The translations under genes were made by a program, and so were the position numbers. A model generated the notes under the pieces. The model saw only the letters and a list, made by a program, of their open reading frames with translations, was not told where the DNA came from and searched no databases. From contig BCKC01000006.1 in NCBI GenBank assembly GCA_001600455.1, positions 3,410,001-3,474,000 on the forward strand: a stretch of 64,000 bases of DNA, written 5' to 3'. The DNA is from Endocalyx cinctus (lineage: Eukaryota; Ascomycota; Sordariomycetes; Amphisphaeriales; Apiosporaceae). Below, piece after piece: positions 34,045 to 46,865 of the stretch (positions are counted from its first letter, which is position 1; each line of letters starts with the position of its first letter).

Positions 34045-35995
34045 GATGACAAAGAGCCGATGATCCCACAAACGACAGGAAGCTCGATCAGTGAACACGG
34101 ACGGTTATATGAAGTAATTTCGAGGGTTACAAAAAAGGTTCTGTTCAGTTTGCCGATCCTTTCCTTTCACCATTCAACAAAGGTTTCGATTTTTATTTTT
34201 TGAGAAAAAAGGAAAAAAAAGAAAAGAAACCGAGATATGAGTAACAAATAGAGATGGATTAAGTAGAGATATATTATATAATATATAAGAGGGAAAAAAC
34301 GGCAAGGAATACAATGAGCTGCTCAGAGATAAATGTTAGTCAAAGGTGGATTACTGGGATAGAAGGAATTATGTTACGGAGACTGCATGCCAGGTAAAAG
34401 GGTAGCTTGGCCACGGCAGCATATGAAAGGGAGATGACAAAAAAAGCGGGATTGGGTAACAACGGGCTCCGGGTCGGCAGGGAACAGGCGAGGAGGATCT
34501 CGCATATAGTTTCGGGTGGTATTTATTATAATAGTAATAGTCTTAATACCTATGTAGTCGTTGTACACAATGTTTGGAACCGGTGAGGTAGAAGTTTATA
34601 CAAAATTCTTATAGCATATATAAGTCGGTAGTTAGGATATAGGAATTAAGAGAGTATTAAAAGCCGAATCTTCTTTTTCTTTCTTTCATAATCGTATGTA
34701 TGTCTTTTATACTGTCTTCTGACTTTTTTTTGATTTTATCTTTGGGGAATGCTGTCCGAGAGATCCGGTAGGTAGAAATGCTGAGTAACCTAATGCTTTT
34801 TTCTTGAGGTCAGCAGATAACGTTGATGTTGCGGTGCGTCGAAGATACGTGAACATTTGGAATGATGAAAAGTTTACAACTACGAGAAGGAGACCTCCAG
34901 TTAGATTATCTAGTATAGGTTAATAGTTTAAGGAAAGGGGTAACGGTAAATTACTCTGTCCGTGCATATAATTACTATACTAAAACTACGATATATTTTA
35001 ATTCAAGGGTATAAACAAACCATCGAGAAAGTGAAGTCTATCGTTTTTTTTTTTCCCTTGCCTGACTCGTGTGATTTTACTTAACGTACGGTTCACTTAT
35101 TTAAGGGTCTTTTTGTTCTATCTTGTGCTTGGTAAGCTTAGCTTATTTCTTAAGGGTCCTTCTTACATGAGAGTACCGTACAGATCCGAATTAAAAATGG
35201 ATTTCTTCAGCTTTCTTCGGCAAGAGACCAATCAAAATATAATATCCTTAAAATTGTGTTATATACTATGTCCATAACATGTCTAGATCGAGTCTAGACA
35301 GATCGGTTTATCTCGATCTTGGTCATAATAACCTAATATATGCCTAACTATTTTATGCAATTGCATAAAACGCGACGGAATTCCTGTCCAAGTACTCCGT
35401 ACGTACTCCGAAGTATGCTAATAAATGCGAATTCCATCATGAATATAGTATGTATGACCCTAATAGTTTCATTTAAAATATCAATACTCTCAATTCTATC
35501 GCATCAACACAATAATTGCTACGAAGTATATAGTTCTCTTATTCACTTGGTCGTAGTTGATAATATGAAAAGTAGCGGTTACGTAGATCTATAATTAGCT
35601 GCCGAGAGCAGCTGACTACCGAGGAATCAAGAGTTGTCGTCCGAGTTTGATTTCCCCGACCCCGACCTCTACGCCCGGGGAAAAAGCAAAGAGTGCGTAT
35701 CACCTTGATTATCAGTCAGCCAATCTTCCAACAGAATTCACACCTTTAAAGCAAATCAAGATACCACCAGCAGAACTTCATCGATTCTATACGAACCCTG
35801 GGTTGGTTGGGTGGTTAAAGTAATACATTATACAGCAAATCATTTCGCACGCCCCTTTTTTTTTTTTTTTTTTTCAATTCCCCTTTTTTCGAGTTCTGCA
35901 GTATCCTGCCGGATATATATGTGTTTGTTCCAGGATACATGCATCAGATTTCAACTCCCAGGCATCGGTGTATCTTCTTTCAAGTATTCCTTCGC
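34045..35995. other. Intergenic region
   Basis: About 1.95 kb, AT-rich, with T tracts (for example about 35852-35872) and one TACTCCGTA copy at 35393-35401. Short frames here are not supported. Confidence 0.45.
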
Positions 35996-38703
35996 CTAAA
36001 ACTCGATACCGGCCTCGGCCATCTGAAGACCGTATTTCTTTAGGCGGATCGCCTGGATGGTGATAAATCCGGTCTGTGAAATATTTGGTTAGTATATGGA
36101 TCAGATTTCCAGCCGAGGGCGTGAAGGTAGACAAGGGATCAGATATACGTACAGTTTCGCTAGGGTCGAAAGTGGTGAGCGAATCCATCGACGCGTCCTC
36201 CTCCGAGTAGAGCTTCTCGTCCGAAGTACGGCCAAGAACGTACGCGTTACCCTTGTATAATCGGAGACGAACCTCGCCGTTAACCTAGGACAGTTAGTTG
36301 CTTATCAAATTTAATTATAGGCCGGCAAAATATCATACCCTCTGCTGAGAGAAGTCGAGACTCGCTGTTATTCATGTTAGCTATCGTTTGAACCGCTAGG
36401 TAGGTCTATCGAACTTACGCTGCAAGAAAGCTCGCTCCGGGCTGAAGTACATGCCGTTGTAAAGGAGTTCCGACCACTGCTTGCTCATGTTGTCACGGAG
36501 CGAGCGGACACGACCGTCGAGGACGCTAAAATCTGTCAGATGCTATCATACGCAGGATCGGGTCACTATACTCACAGGCCCTCAATTGATACGTGGGCAA
36601 GTCGCAAGATGGTCATGGCCGGAGAGTCGTCTGAATTGTGTTAGTACCTAGAAACAATCCACTCGAACGGAGAGAAACTTACAACAGCCACGGCTCTTCA
36701 AGCCAATGAACCTGGGAAATGATAAACATGAGCATTCGACTTCTACTTTACTTAATAAAAAATTTCATTCATACCGGTTCTCAACGATATCCTGTTACAA
36801 ACTAATCAGCAGGGATCGACAAAAGCGGGTTTAATCTGGGGTATGTCTTACGATACGGCCGACACCGTGCTCCTTGCCAAGGGCGTTAAGGAGAGAGAAC
36901 AGCTCGACGGAATCGGTGGCGGTCTGGTTAGGAGCAACGACCTTGACCGGAATACCCTTGTCAAAGTGGACGGAAATGTCGAGGGGAGTGTCGGGTGCCT
37001 TCAACGGCGAGACGGTTCGGGTCCACATGTCCTCCGGGGGCGTTACGTTGGGGTCTTCCAACATGCCAGCCTGTTTGACGATTAGTTGCGCCGGCATCAT
37101 AAATGACATCTAGCTTGACTCACTTCATATGAGCAGTGGGCTATGGAAAGTTAGCTAGGTACACTGATAATCTCTAGGGGTAAATACATACCGAAGTTGT
37201 CGTCCATGGAGTAAGGCTTGGCCTTGGTCGAGGTGACCGGAATGCCTAGGGGTTGTCAGTAAAAATTGGATGACGACGTGCAAGTACAACATACCCTTCT
37301 CCGCAGCGTAGTCAAGCAAATCGTTACGACCCTAACAAAGTAAGCATCATATCGGTTCAAAGGCAAAAGAAATGCAACTTACCTGGAAGCGCTTGAAGAA
37401 TACGGGATCACGCCAAGGAGCGATGACCTTGATCTCGGGGTTGATGGTATAGTAGGCGAGCTAACGGCAGGTTAGACTTGCTATATATAGTAAGGGATAA
37501 GACTCGGAGCGGTGTCGTGTCGTGGCGCTCCAAGGGAGTAAGTAGCGGGAAACATCACTTACTTCGAATCGAACTTGGTCGTTGCTGATAAGTTGTATTA
37601 GTTCCACGTTCTCAACGGGGCCGAGACAGTTAATCTGATCCAACACTTACCCCTTTCCAGTCTGTGAATCGAAATATTAGCTGTGCTACTAAGTTATGGA
37701 AGAAAGTGAACTTACGCAACCGTGGGAAACAAACTGGCATCCCTCGCTCTTGGCACTAATACTAGAATTAGTACTCCATACGAAATGTTCAGGAGGGGTG
37801 AGAATTACGCCTTCATCATTCCGCGGGCAATGACGGGTCGCGCCAAGCTCGTTCCTGATATCACTTAGTATTTATACGGCGCCGAGGGAGAAGAGGTGGT
37901 CAGCATACCCAAGAGGTACTGGTCCTCATAGATGGCGTTCTAATTCTCGGGGTTAGCTGGATCATGAAATCAAGCTGATTGGTTAGGATAAGTTAACTTA
38001 CACACTGGACAGCTCTCCAGCAAAGCTCCCTGCATTCGATGGTTAGCACGTGACATGAAATTGATAGAATGTCCACGGGTACTATCTGAAAACGTACTCG
38101 ACAAACTCGCGCTTCAGGTCATCGATGATCATCTGGAAAACGAGTTAGAAATCTTCTACCACGCCAAGGACATAGCTTATGTCATGGATATTTTCATCGC
38201 ACCTTCTCAGCGCCGATTTGGAGGGCTAAGAGAGTATTGTTAGCAAATTCATTCCAGGAATCACGACTGCCAATTATAAGTAAAGAAAAAAAAAAAAAAA
38301 AAGAAGTCTTACCCTTCTTCTCGACAGCGGCCCAGTCTTCTTCCTGGCCGACATTGGCAAGGTAGCAGCTTGTTGAAGTCAGCGTCATAGCTTCCCGCCA
38401 TTTCAATTGGTATAGTAGTCTACTTACACGACGCTATAGTCCTGCTCCAAGAGCCAAGCAAGAATGGTGGAGGTGTCAAGCTGTTAAATTGGGAATTAGC
38501 AATGATGACCAATTCATAATAAATATTTTTCCTAGATTACGGATATATCGTTGTCGTTAACTTACACCGCCCGAGTACCTGATGAAGATGTTGTTGTTAG
38601 TCACTAACGTTAAGGCCCGCGAGTAAACAATGGTGGGGTTCATGGAGGGGCAATCAACAAAATTTACATACGCAAGACAGACTTTACCCTTTGATCCAGC
38701 CAT
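35996..38703 (-). CDS. ARG1: Argininosuccinate synthase, 24 exons
   Basis: On the minus strand from ATG at 38703 to TAG at 35998-35996. I could place 24 exons with GT-AG borders and consistent phases, giving about 412 residues, the normal family length. Landmarks: the PP-loop ATP site AYSGGLDTS across exons 1-3, QEEDWAAVEKK, FVEELCWRAVQCNAIYEDQY (exons 6-8), HGCTGKGNDQVRFE (exons 10-12), IAPWRDPVFFKRFQ, SMDDNFAHCSYE, GLKSRGCYDSPAMTIL and a C-terminus ending GIEF. Function: condenses citrulline and aspartate with ATP to argininosuccinate, the penultimate arginine step, in the cytosol. Several exons are tiny: 13 nt (38578-38566), 11 nt (TGKG) and two of 17 nt. One intron contains a run of about 17 A (near 38284-38301). 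Only the exon structure is unusual; the product looks fully functional. Confidence 0.95.
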
Positions 38704-39887
38704 GGTGATTATATGGGAATTGTAGAAATTATGGACACGAAAGGACCGAGAGAGGGGCTATATACGAACGATTCAAACTTGAATAAGAAGAATTGATCGT
38801 TTTTAGAAAAGATTAAGTATGGAGGGGTAGGATAAGAAAGTAGGTGAAGGAAACACGAGAAAACAATGAAATTTTGAGTGACGTTTTTTTTTTTTTCTTC
38901 TTCTTCTTCTTCTTATCTTATCAGAGACAACCACTGATACCACTAAAGAAGTAAAGTTTGGGGGGATGTCTCAGGTACCTAGGTACCTATTAGAAAATAG
39001 AAAAAAAAGAAAAGGTTTGTTTGATAGGGTTATATTATATCAGACTTTTCTACGGAGTATATCTTCACCTAAAAAGTTCGGATGCTTCAAAAAGTTTCCA
39101 GATTACGGTTTGCATTTATACTTCTTTTATATTCTCGTAAAGAGATTGGAATTACGATAATACCCCCCATGTATCAAATACCTTTGGACGGTAAATCTAG
39201 TTATTTTAGTCAATCTTCTAATAATATCCCTAAAGAGAAAGCCCAAACCCTCGAAATTCCAAACTTTTGAGTAATAGTTATGAAGCCGATAACGGCGGTA
39301 TCCACTTAAGTAATCAAATTACATACTCGCCACGCCCTATTTCGGGGTCAAGCAAAGCAAGGGCGTACTTGTAGTGTAGAAGAAGCACAAGAAATTATCG
39401 TATATCATCTATCATCTATCATCTATCATCTATCGTACCGAGTTAAGTAATTACATGTACGTAGGTATGATATATCCAAACAATGTCACAGCCTTGGTGG
39501 ACTCGTAATGCGAATTGGGGAAAGGGCTACAAGTACCATCCTGCAGGGAAAAAACCTAATTCACAATCAAAATTCATATATGCAGTTCAGAGAAAGGGTT
39601 TTGTTTTTCACAGTTGAATATTGAATTGAACCTAAAATATCATGTTCGATAATGAAGGTCGAGAAATATATACTTTTCTATAAACCAACTTTTTTCACTC
39701 GTATTGGAAATTCTATGAGATTATCATAATCAAGGTGATACGAGGTTAACATCCATTTAAAATATCATACTTCTCGTATCCTTTAAAGTGTATATGTTAC
39801 GAAAGTGCAAAGTCAACCTACTGCCTTCTCAATAAAACGTAATACATCTCATCAATTATAGTCGTCTAAGTCGTATCGATATGAAAA
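38704..39887. other. Intergenic region with short repeats
   Basis: Promoter side of the arginine gene and 3' side of the MFS gene. Contains a T-rich and (CTT)n stretch (38884-38913), palindromic TACCTAGGTA (38976-38985), TACGGAGTA (39051-39059) and a 7-bp tandem repeat (39404-39434). No gene recognised. Confidence 0.5.
39404..39434. repeat. (ATCATCT)n tandem repeat, about 4.4 copies
   Basis: Perfect 7-bp units in tandem over 31 bases, intergenic. Confidence 0.85.
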
Positions 39888-41950
39888 TCATTGCTCGGCC
39901 GCATCGTTACTTTCTTCCGAAATTAAGGGCCGTTCTTCTTCTTCTTCGTGGTCATGTATCATCTCGCTACCGTCGGGAGGGAAGTTCGCGAATAGCAAGA
40001 TAGATACACCCACCACCGCAACCGCCTACAAAGGTTAAAAAAAAAAAAAAAAAACAATTAGTCAACGCACAGTCCGGAGAATAAAAATGTCGATGAGATA
40101 AGAATTTATAACTCACCGCGTTGCAATAGAATGTTAGATACGACATGCCGACATCTGCCAACGAGGAGAAAATGAAACCGAATAGCCCTAAGGTCGAGAA
40201 ACCAGCTATGTACTCTACCAAAGTCATCGCTTGCAAAGCTTCCGCCCTGCGGGATGCCGGTACCATCTCGACTAGTACCCCTTTACTGGCCGGCGCCGTA
40301 CCGGATGCCAATGGGAGGAGAAAACCCACTATAAGTATAGAGTTAGCGTTTTATCTACTCACCTTGACTCCAAGCTATATAGGTATATATGAAACTGGAA
40401 GAAAATAGAAAATAATGAAATCACGATATGTTCAAACTCACCAAGATACATATGCCACCCCTGCGTCGCCAACGCCGACGACGCCGTGATGATACCGTCC
40501 GCCATCAAGCTCCACCTCAAAAAGAACAGGTCGAACTTGGCGCCCTCGACCTTCTCGACCGGCTTAGGCGGCTTCGTCGGCTCGTCCTCCGCCGCGCCGG
40601 GCGGTATCACCGGGTCGAAATCCTGCGGTTCCGTCGGGATGGCGGATTCGCAATCCGATTCGGATTCGGATGCGGATTCGACCACCTCGCCGGGGACCTC
40701 GGACAGGGTCGGGGACGTCTTGTACCGCCTGCGCCCGAGCGAGATGATGCGCGGGAAGATGAACATCAGGAAAATGCCGCGGATCAGGCTGCCGACCGTC
40801 ATGAGCAGGCTGTTGTTCGTCGACCCGAACCGGAACACCGTCATCGAGTACATCTGGATAAGCGGCAGCGCGTAACCCGTAGCCAGCACGCCCGTGAAGA
40901 CGCCGACGGCGAGGAACGTGATGCCGTAATGCGTCTTGACCCGGCCGTCCCTCAGCCTCATCATCTGGGGTTTGAGGTTCCGCAGCGGGCCCAGGTAATC
41001 GCCGAGGCTCTTCTTCCGGCCCTCGCGCTTCGTCTCGGGCGGCGTGATCTGCTTCGGATCTATGTACGGCGCGAAGGCGACGCAGTAGCAGACGCATACC
41101 AGAAACGAGACGCCCGCGAGCTCGAAGGGCGCCTGGATCCTGACGCGCTCGGCCAGCAGCCCGCCCACGAGGTACCCCACCGCGGTGCCGCAGAACTGCG
41201 TGCCCTGCAGGATGCCGAACATGCCCGTCCGCTGGGCCGGCTCCGTGATCTCGGACACGATCGTGTTCAGCACCAGGAGGTAGCCGCCCGGACCGCCGAG
41301 GATGACGAGGAGCTGGCTGAGCTGCATGACGGCCATGCCGGTCCGGGACCCGATCGTCAGCGAGGCCCACTGGATGCTGACGCGGATGGCCGGCACGAAT
41401 ACCTGCATCGCCAGCGCCGCCTTCGGCCCCCATCGACGCATCTGCCAACCGGTGGTGAAGAGATTGGCGATGGAGAAAAATATGGTGCAGCCGCCCAGGA
41501 TCGCAATCTGAGCCGCGGTCACCGAGTTGATCTCGTTTATGATACAGCGGTCGCCGTCACCTTCGTACGGCGGGTGATGTTCGTAATAATCTTCACATGC
41601 CATCACATTGAAAGCGTATATAAGCCTAATTATTTTTTTTTTTTTTTTTGCCATTTTCTATGTAAGTTTTGGGTCGTCTTTTCATCCTGTAGGCCTGGAC
41701 GGTACAGTCGACCAGACAATTTGCGAAAAAAAAAAAAAAAAAAAGAAATGATTACAAATCGAATAAAACTGGGCGGGGGATCTCCTCACGGTGTCTGCGT
41801 ATAACTAAAAGAAACTCCTATTATGAAGGCGGCGAACAGCATCCTCGTGGCCGGAGACACCATACGGGCAATTTTCCCTTTCGATTCGGCATCGGTTTTT
41901 GGCGTCGAACCGTTGGCCCCTAACAGCGGCGTCTCCTCGTCGGCGGCCAT
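39888..41950 (-). CDS. Major facilitator superfamily transporter
   Basis: Four exons on the minus strand: 41950-41790, 41625-40442, 40328-40117 and 40025-39888, all in phase, giving 564 residues from MAADEET. The protein is strongly hydrophobic with about twelve predicted helices; for example VTAAQIAILGGCTIFFSIAN, then GWQMRRWGPKAALAMQ with the basic loop after helix 2 typical of MFS proteins. A long acidic-serine and proline-rich loop (SASESESDCESAIP) lies between the two six-helix halves, and the tail is acidic (HDHEEEEERPLISEE). Substrate unknown. A good acceptor-like tract (TTCTTCTAG, about 41996-42004) lies just upstream and the frame stays open to it, so an extra 5' exon is possible. 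Two introns hold long poly-A/T runs (about 18 T before the last acceptor). Confidence 0.88.
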
Positions 41951-42004
41951 AATGTCGATGTCGGCAAGATCGGGCGTCGTACCCGAAATTTCCAACTAGA
42001 AGAA

Positions 42005-43171
42005 AAAAATCGACTTGGCGGGATTTCTTTTTTTCTTCTTTTTTTTCTTCTCCCTTTCCTTTAGAGGCGGGCCGATAACGATAAGATTAAGTTCAACTCA
42101 ATTTTGAGTACTCAGGAGGTAACGAGATTCTTCAATTGAATCGACCTTAAGAATAGGAATAAGAAGAAGAAAAAGGAAAGGGAGAAGGTAAATAAGGGAA
42201 GGGGAAAAAAAGAAAAGGAAGAAAATTATAACCCAGATAGATACTGTGGCTAGGTGTCGGTTGATCCCTGTGTACATACCGCGACTAATCCGCTAATGTG
42301 CCCCAAAACTGTGCCGCGTAGTAGCCCAACTAAACCTATCGAGGGGAAAAGAATCTTTTTCCCCTTTCGTTATCGAGGGAATACCCCCAGATCCCTTGTT
42401 ATCATCTAACCTACATTTTGTACAGTAGTAGTATAGGAGTGGGGATGCTCTGGTCCGGAGATAGATAGGTAGACAGACAGATAGATAGCCCTGAAGATAG
42501 ACTAAGATCCCCGCTGGTTTCCGATTTAGATTAGTAGGTAGTAATCCTCTACCCTCCATTCCCTATTTGATGGATGTTATAGCCAAGTAAATATCACGGT
42601 ATTGGGCAATTCCAGGGCTGCTTGTCATCTATCTTATGCATGCTTCAGGTTGTGTAGTGTAACATGAATGGACAATGGCATAGAGTGTTTGTGGTAACCT
42701 TTCATCTAGTGTAATACGGGACTGACGGGTTACTTCGGTTATACCCGTCCCTAGACATAGTCAAGAAGAGAAGCGATTCACCAACTGACTAAGTTCACCT
42801 TAGCTAGAACCCGTATTTCGGATACGAAGGATCAACGTAGAAATATGTAATAGGACCGCGCGTTATATATGTATACGGTTCTCGGGAAGAGTGTCGATTA
42901 ATAGTAAGATATTTCATCAAATTGAATCCATCTATCTATAAGCAAGCCATTCATGATAGTACATATTTATTTATGCCTAAAAAAAGATGCAAGAAACTCG
43001 GAATAGTAAAAATGACGTGGGTATTCTCATTCCTCAAGTGAAACAAACAACTTCAACCAAAATTATAACTATAACCCAGAATACGCTCAAATCATATCCC
43101 CATCCAAAATATCGTCAAAAAAAAAAAAATAGATCGATAATATATACCTAAAAATCAATAACCCCTCTAGA
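42005..43171. other. Intergenic region
   Basis: Purine/pyrimidine-biased stretches at 42000-42230 (A/G-rich after a T/C-rich block), then ordinary AT-rich DNA. An (A)12 run lies near 43118. Holds the MFS promoter and the 3' flank of the next gene. Confidence 0.4.
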
Positions 43172-45069
43172 TCATATGATATAGACGGGCAACCGGCTTC
43201 CGACCAATTCACTCTTGGGTAACTGGACGTCCTTTTTGTGGAAATCGTGCAGAAGCAGCCAGCACAGCATGCGAAAGACGAGAGTACACCAGATGGTGTT
43301 GAGCCGATCGTCGCGCTCGAAGCTATTAATCTTACGGGTCGCCGCAGGTCGCATACGCACTTCCTCGTCTTCGTCGTCCACCGGTGACTTTTCCGACGCA
43401 ATGTCGCTCACGTACGAGGTGGTAGTACGCTTCGGCACGCTGGTCAAAACTTTTGGGAGGATCTTATTGAAGTAGATCTGCATGAAGAGGACCTGCTTGT
43501 GCTCCGGCGAATCCTTATTTAAGTCTTCGAACGTCGTCTCTCCCCGGCTCTGGTTGATATGACTGAGCACTTCCTGGAAGTGTCCCCGCAGCACGGCGAG
43601 CAGGACCGATTGCGGGATTGTCTTGTTATTGAGCAGGTACGCATCCATATCATCTAACGCCTCGTGCAGTGCGTCCATGACCGACACCGTGAGCTCGGCT
43701 AATTTGCTGTTCTTCCGCGCATCCAAAATATTTTCCATGCTCTTTTCGATGACTTGAAGTTGCTGATTTCCGCCGTCGAGGTCATTGCGATTACATTCTA
43801 AAAATAAATCCTGATATGCTTCTAATAGTTTCCAGATCGAAAATGACTTCTTGTCCCAATGATATATCGTCGGGTTAGGAAGCATGCGGAAAGCTGAGCC
43901 GGAGGCATGTATAGTGCGACTTAGCATGCCCAAAATCTCGAAGGGAACTGCAGGCTATTTAGTACGTGAACAGGAACTTTCTCACCCTGTTTCATTGACG
44001 ACTTACCAGGGAAAAGATGTGCCATCTTTTTATTGCCATCGAGAAAATAGTTCACGGTATTAGTATTACACCCCATCGCCATCAACGTCTCGGCAATTTC
44101 TCGCGAGCTACCGAGGTGAAGTGCGATCAGGTCGCGCGTGACGTCGACGTTATCGAGAGGCCAATTGAGTAGTTCATCGTCCTCGGGCATGCAGAAGATG
44201 GTCGGGACTACGCCGAAGCACAGACGCTTAATGTCCGCTTTGGGGATCACCCTAGACTCTTCGAATTTCGTCTTTCCCGTCCTCTGAAAACTAAAAACAA
44301 GGCCTAATTCGCTGACGTGCGAGCCGGTCAGCATATAACCGTTGCCTTCGGCTCGGTATTTGTCCTTGCTTCTGCTAAATTCTTTCCAGTGCAGACCGAG
44401 AACGGAGGCTAATTCGATAATATGGCACATGGTACTCGTAGCGTAGGGCTTCACCACGTTGGTAGGCATCGTATCCCAACTCTTCACTTTTCGCTGAACG
44501 GCTATCGCCAAAGTGCGTTCCGAAAAGACGGCCGGTGTTTTCGTTCCGGCGTGATTCAAATAAAATCGCTTCTGCCAGGCTTCGCTATCGGCCTCCATCA
44601 TCTGCGCCGCAGAGAGTAATTCGACCCACGACGCACGCTCGTTATCCGCAGTATGGATCAGTTGCTTGGTAGACAGCTCTTGCTGCTGCTTCCGGACCTG
44701 GTCGGGGAGCAAGGTTCGGGTCTCTTCGTAGCTCATTTCCGACCCGTTGATATACCAAATTGGCTCATTTGGTACAGGTCCATTCTTGTTATTCGGAGAT
44801 GCTAAGAATATGACGGGCGTTTCGAACTGAACCTCGAACCTTAGCTCCGAGAGTTTTAAGGACCGTTTCGTATGTGAACCCCATTCTCCCATGACGTCGA
44901 CGCCGCATCGTGCATAACCGGTGGCCGAAGCAAAGTATTGTTGAAGAACTTGCAATATAGTGGCTGAAAGAGCAACGAGTGAAATGAGAAGGGCGACAAT
45001 GGCGATGACTACTTCTGTGTCTACTCCGTTTCCATTGTTGTTGTTGTTGTTATTATTATTATTCGACAT
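43172..45069 (-). CDS. Conserved fungal protein with Asn-rich N-terminus and membrane anchor
   Basis: Two exons on the minus strand, 45069-44007 and 43947-43172, joined G|TT in phase (HLFPVPFEILGMLSRTIH), giving 612 residues. The N-terminus has ten consecutive Asn (residues 3-12, from AAT/AAC triplets), then one strong membrane helix at about 18-40 (VVIAIVALLISLVALSATIL). The large remainder is soluble-looking with conserved-style blocks: GYARCGVDVMGEW, LRFEVQFETPVIFL, ERASWVELLSAAQMME, SWDTMPTNVVKPYATSTMCH and KEFSRSKDKYRAEGNGYMLT. I have seen similar blocks in fungal genomes as a conserved hypothetical family, sometimes labelled 'modin'; that name is from memory and uncertain. No catalytic motif is apparent. 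The helix near the N-terminus suggests a cytosol-facing, membrane-tethered protein. Confidence 0.85.
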
Positions 45070-46865
45070 AGTAGGGTATCTACGGGACGACTTTGGCTCG
45101 TATTTGACAACAATTCCAAGAAAGATTCGAGGGAGCTTGGGTGATTTTTCATCGGCTTCGTCTCACGTTCACGGTATTAACCAGAAGAAAACAAACATGC
45201 TTTGCACTCGGTGTATTCGGTAGAATTGGCAGGGAGTCTCGAAGATTATCGTTAAATAGGAATCAAAACGTAGGTGAGCTGATTAAATGAAGAGGTATAG
45301 AGAAGTTTAGAGAGAAAAAAAAAAAAAACTCGTCAAAAGGCCCTGGAAACTTAAAGGTCGGGGTCTAAGAAGTGGTAAGGCTGCGGGTATATAAACGTAG
45401 TAAAGGGGAGCATGGGGGGTAGCTTATTCACGGGTCGAGAGGATGCAACGAATGAGTTTTAACCCGAGGAATTGTGGGCGGCTTTTGGGGTTGAGACATT
45501 GAAAACTGCGAGAGGTAAGAAAATAAATAAATAGATAAAAAGAAATATCGAAAGAAAAAGATAAGCAGTAGTCAAGTAAGTAAAGCACAATGTAGGCAAA
45601 TGCAACAAGCCTCGAGGCGGAGCAAATAATGAATCTCAGTCGAGTAAATTGACGAAGACGCTCGGGAGGGAGAACTTACTAATGAACAAAAAGGTAAGAT
45701 CCATCGCAGCTACGCAGATACGGCATGTCGTGTACGTACATATCAAAATCTTCCTACGTAATACCCTAAGCCATTGGATCTTTAATCGAATCTTTTCATC
45801 CTACCGCTTGGCGAGGGTTGGCCGGGGCCGCTGCGTAGGATCAGCAGATGAGTCTTAGTGGAACGACAAGGGTATGTCGTTGCATCTTTTCTTTTTCCTC
45901 CCACAATCGACGAGAAGTTTTACCGACATTCTATCAGTCAGTCACCAGTCCTCAAGCGCCTTCTAAATTCTCCCTCAAGTGAGATGAGTTTTATGTCGTC
46001 GTCACTCATCGGAGGCTAAGAAATGATACGGCGTCCTAATCTGCCTAGAACGAGGACGCTTCCAAATTGTAAATATACCGCATCATCTACGAGGCTCTAC
46101 CCCCTGATCATCTTTGCGGCGATTATTGGTGGCTATGCGCGTATTGTGCCTACCAAAAAGAAAATAGTTATTTTTGTTGGTTTCCTATGGATATATACAA
46201 GAAGAATCATTTGGTTTGATATATACTTAAGTAGATATCGGTGGGATGATTTATAGATCTGTCAATTTATAGTAGTTGCTGAATCAAAAGTCTAGTTGAA
46301 TAATAATTATACACGGTATTTAACTACTTACCTAGCTTTGTACCTAGAATACGAGAATACTTACCATTGTTAGGCGCCTAATCAATCAGCTAGTACAGAC
46401 AGGGATACCTAAATCCCAGCGGACCACTTCCCCTACTTTGAGAATAGACTGCCTTTATAGTGCCTTATAAGCTTTATTTTAATACCCCTCTACCAACGTA
46501 GCGTATATCATACACTAAAACACCCGCAATTAGCAGCACAGATTTATCTAGCATTAGATTACTACAACGCTACGATCCATGGATACGAGTCTCTATTTTA
46601 TTTAGTCCCGCCAAAGACAGTAAATATAACATGATCAGTTCCAGTTCACTCGATAATATTTATTTCAACTTTATGTTTCTAGTTTTTACCTATTGAATAA
46701 TCATTTGAAATGATCCAATTCGCCAGTTCTTTGACAATGTGACTAGATCAACTATCTCTCAGAATATATCAGTTATAACCAAATTCCACGTCAGCTCGGC
46801 ATTCCTCCAATCCTCGTAGGCACCTTTAGTGATTAATCATCTAAATTCTCGGCTATCTCGTCCAT
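45070..46865. other. Divergent intergenic region
   Basis: About 1.8 kb between two divergently transcribed genes (the anchored protein and the GMC oxidoreductase). Short frames at 45649-45858 and 46023-46256 have no support. An A-rich run lies at 45317-45329. Confidence 0.45.

Noticed and set aside
40428..41804. 458-codon plus-strand frame opposite the MFS gene
   Set aside because: Shadow of GC-rich coding DNA: Arg/His-rich antisense composition and no domain; the minus strand gives a clear spliced transporter.
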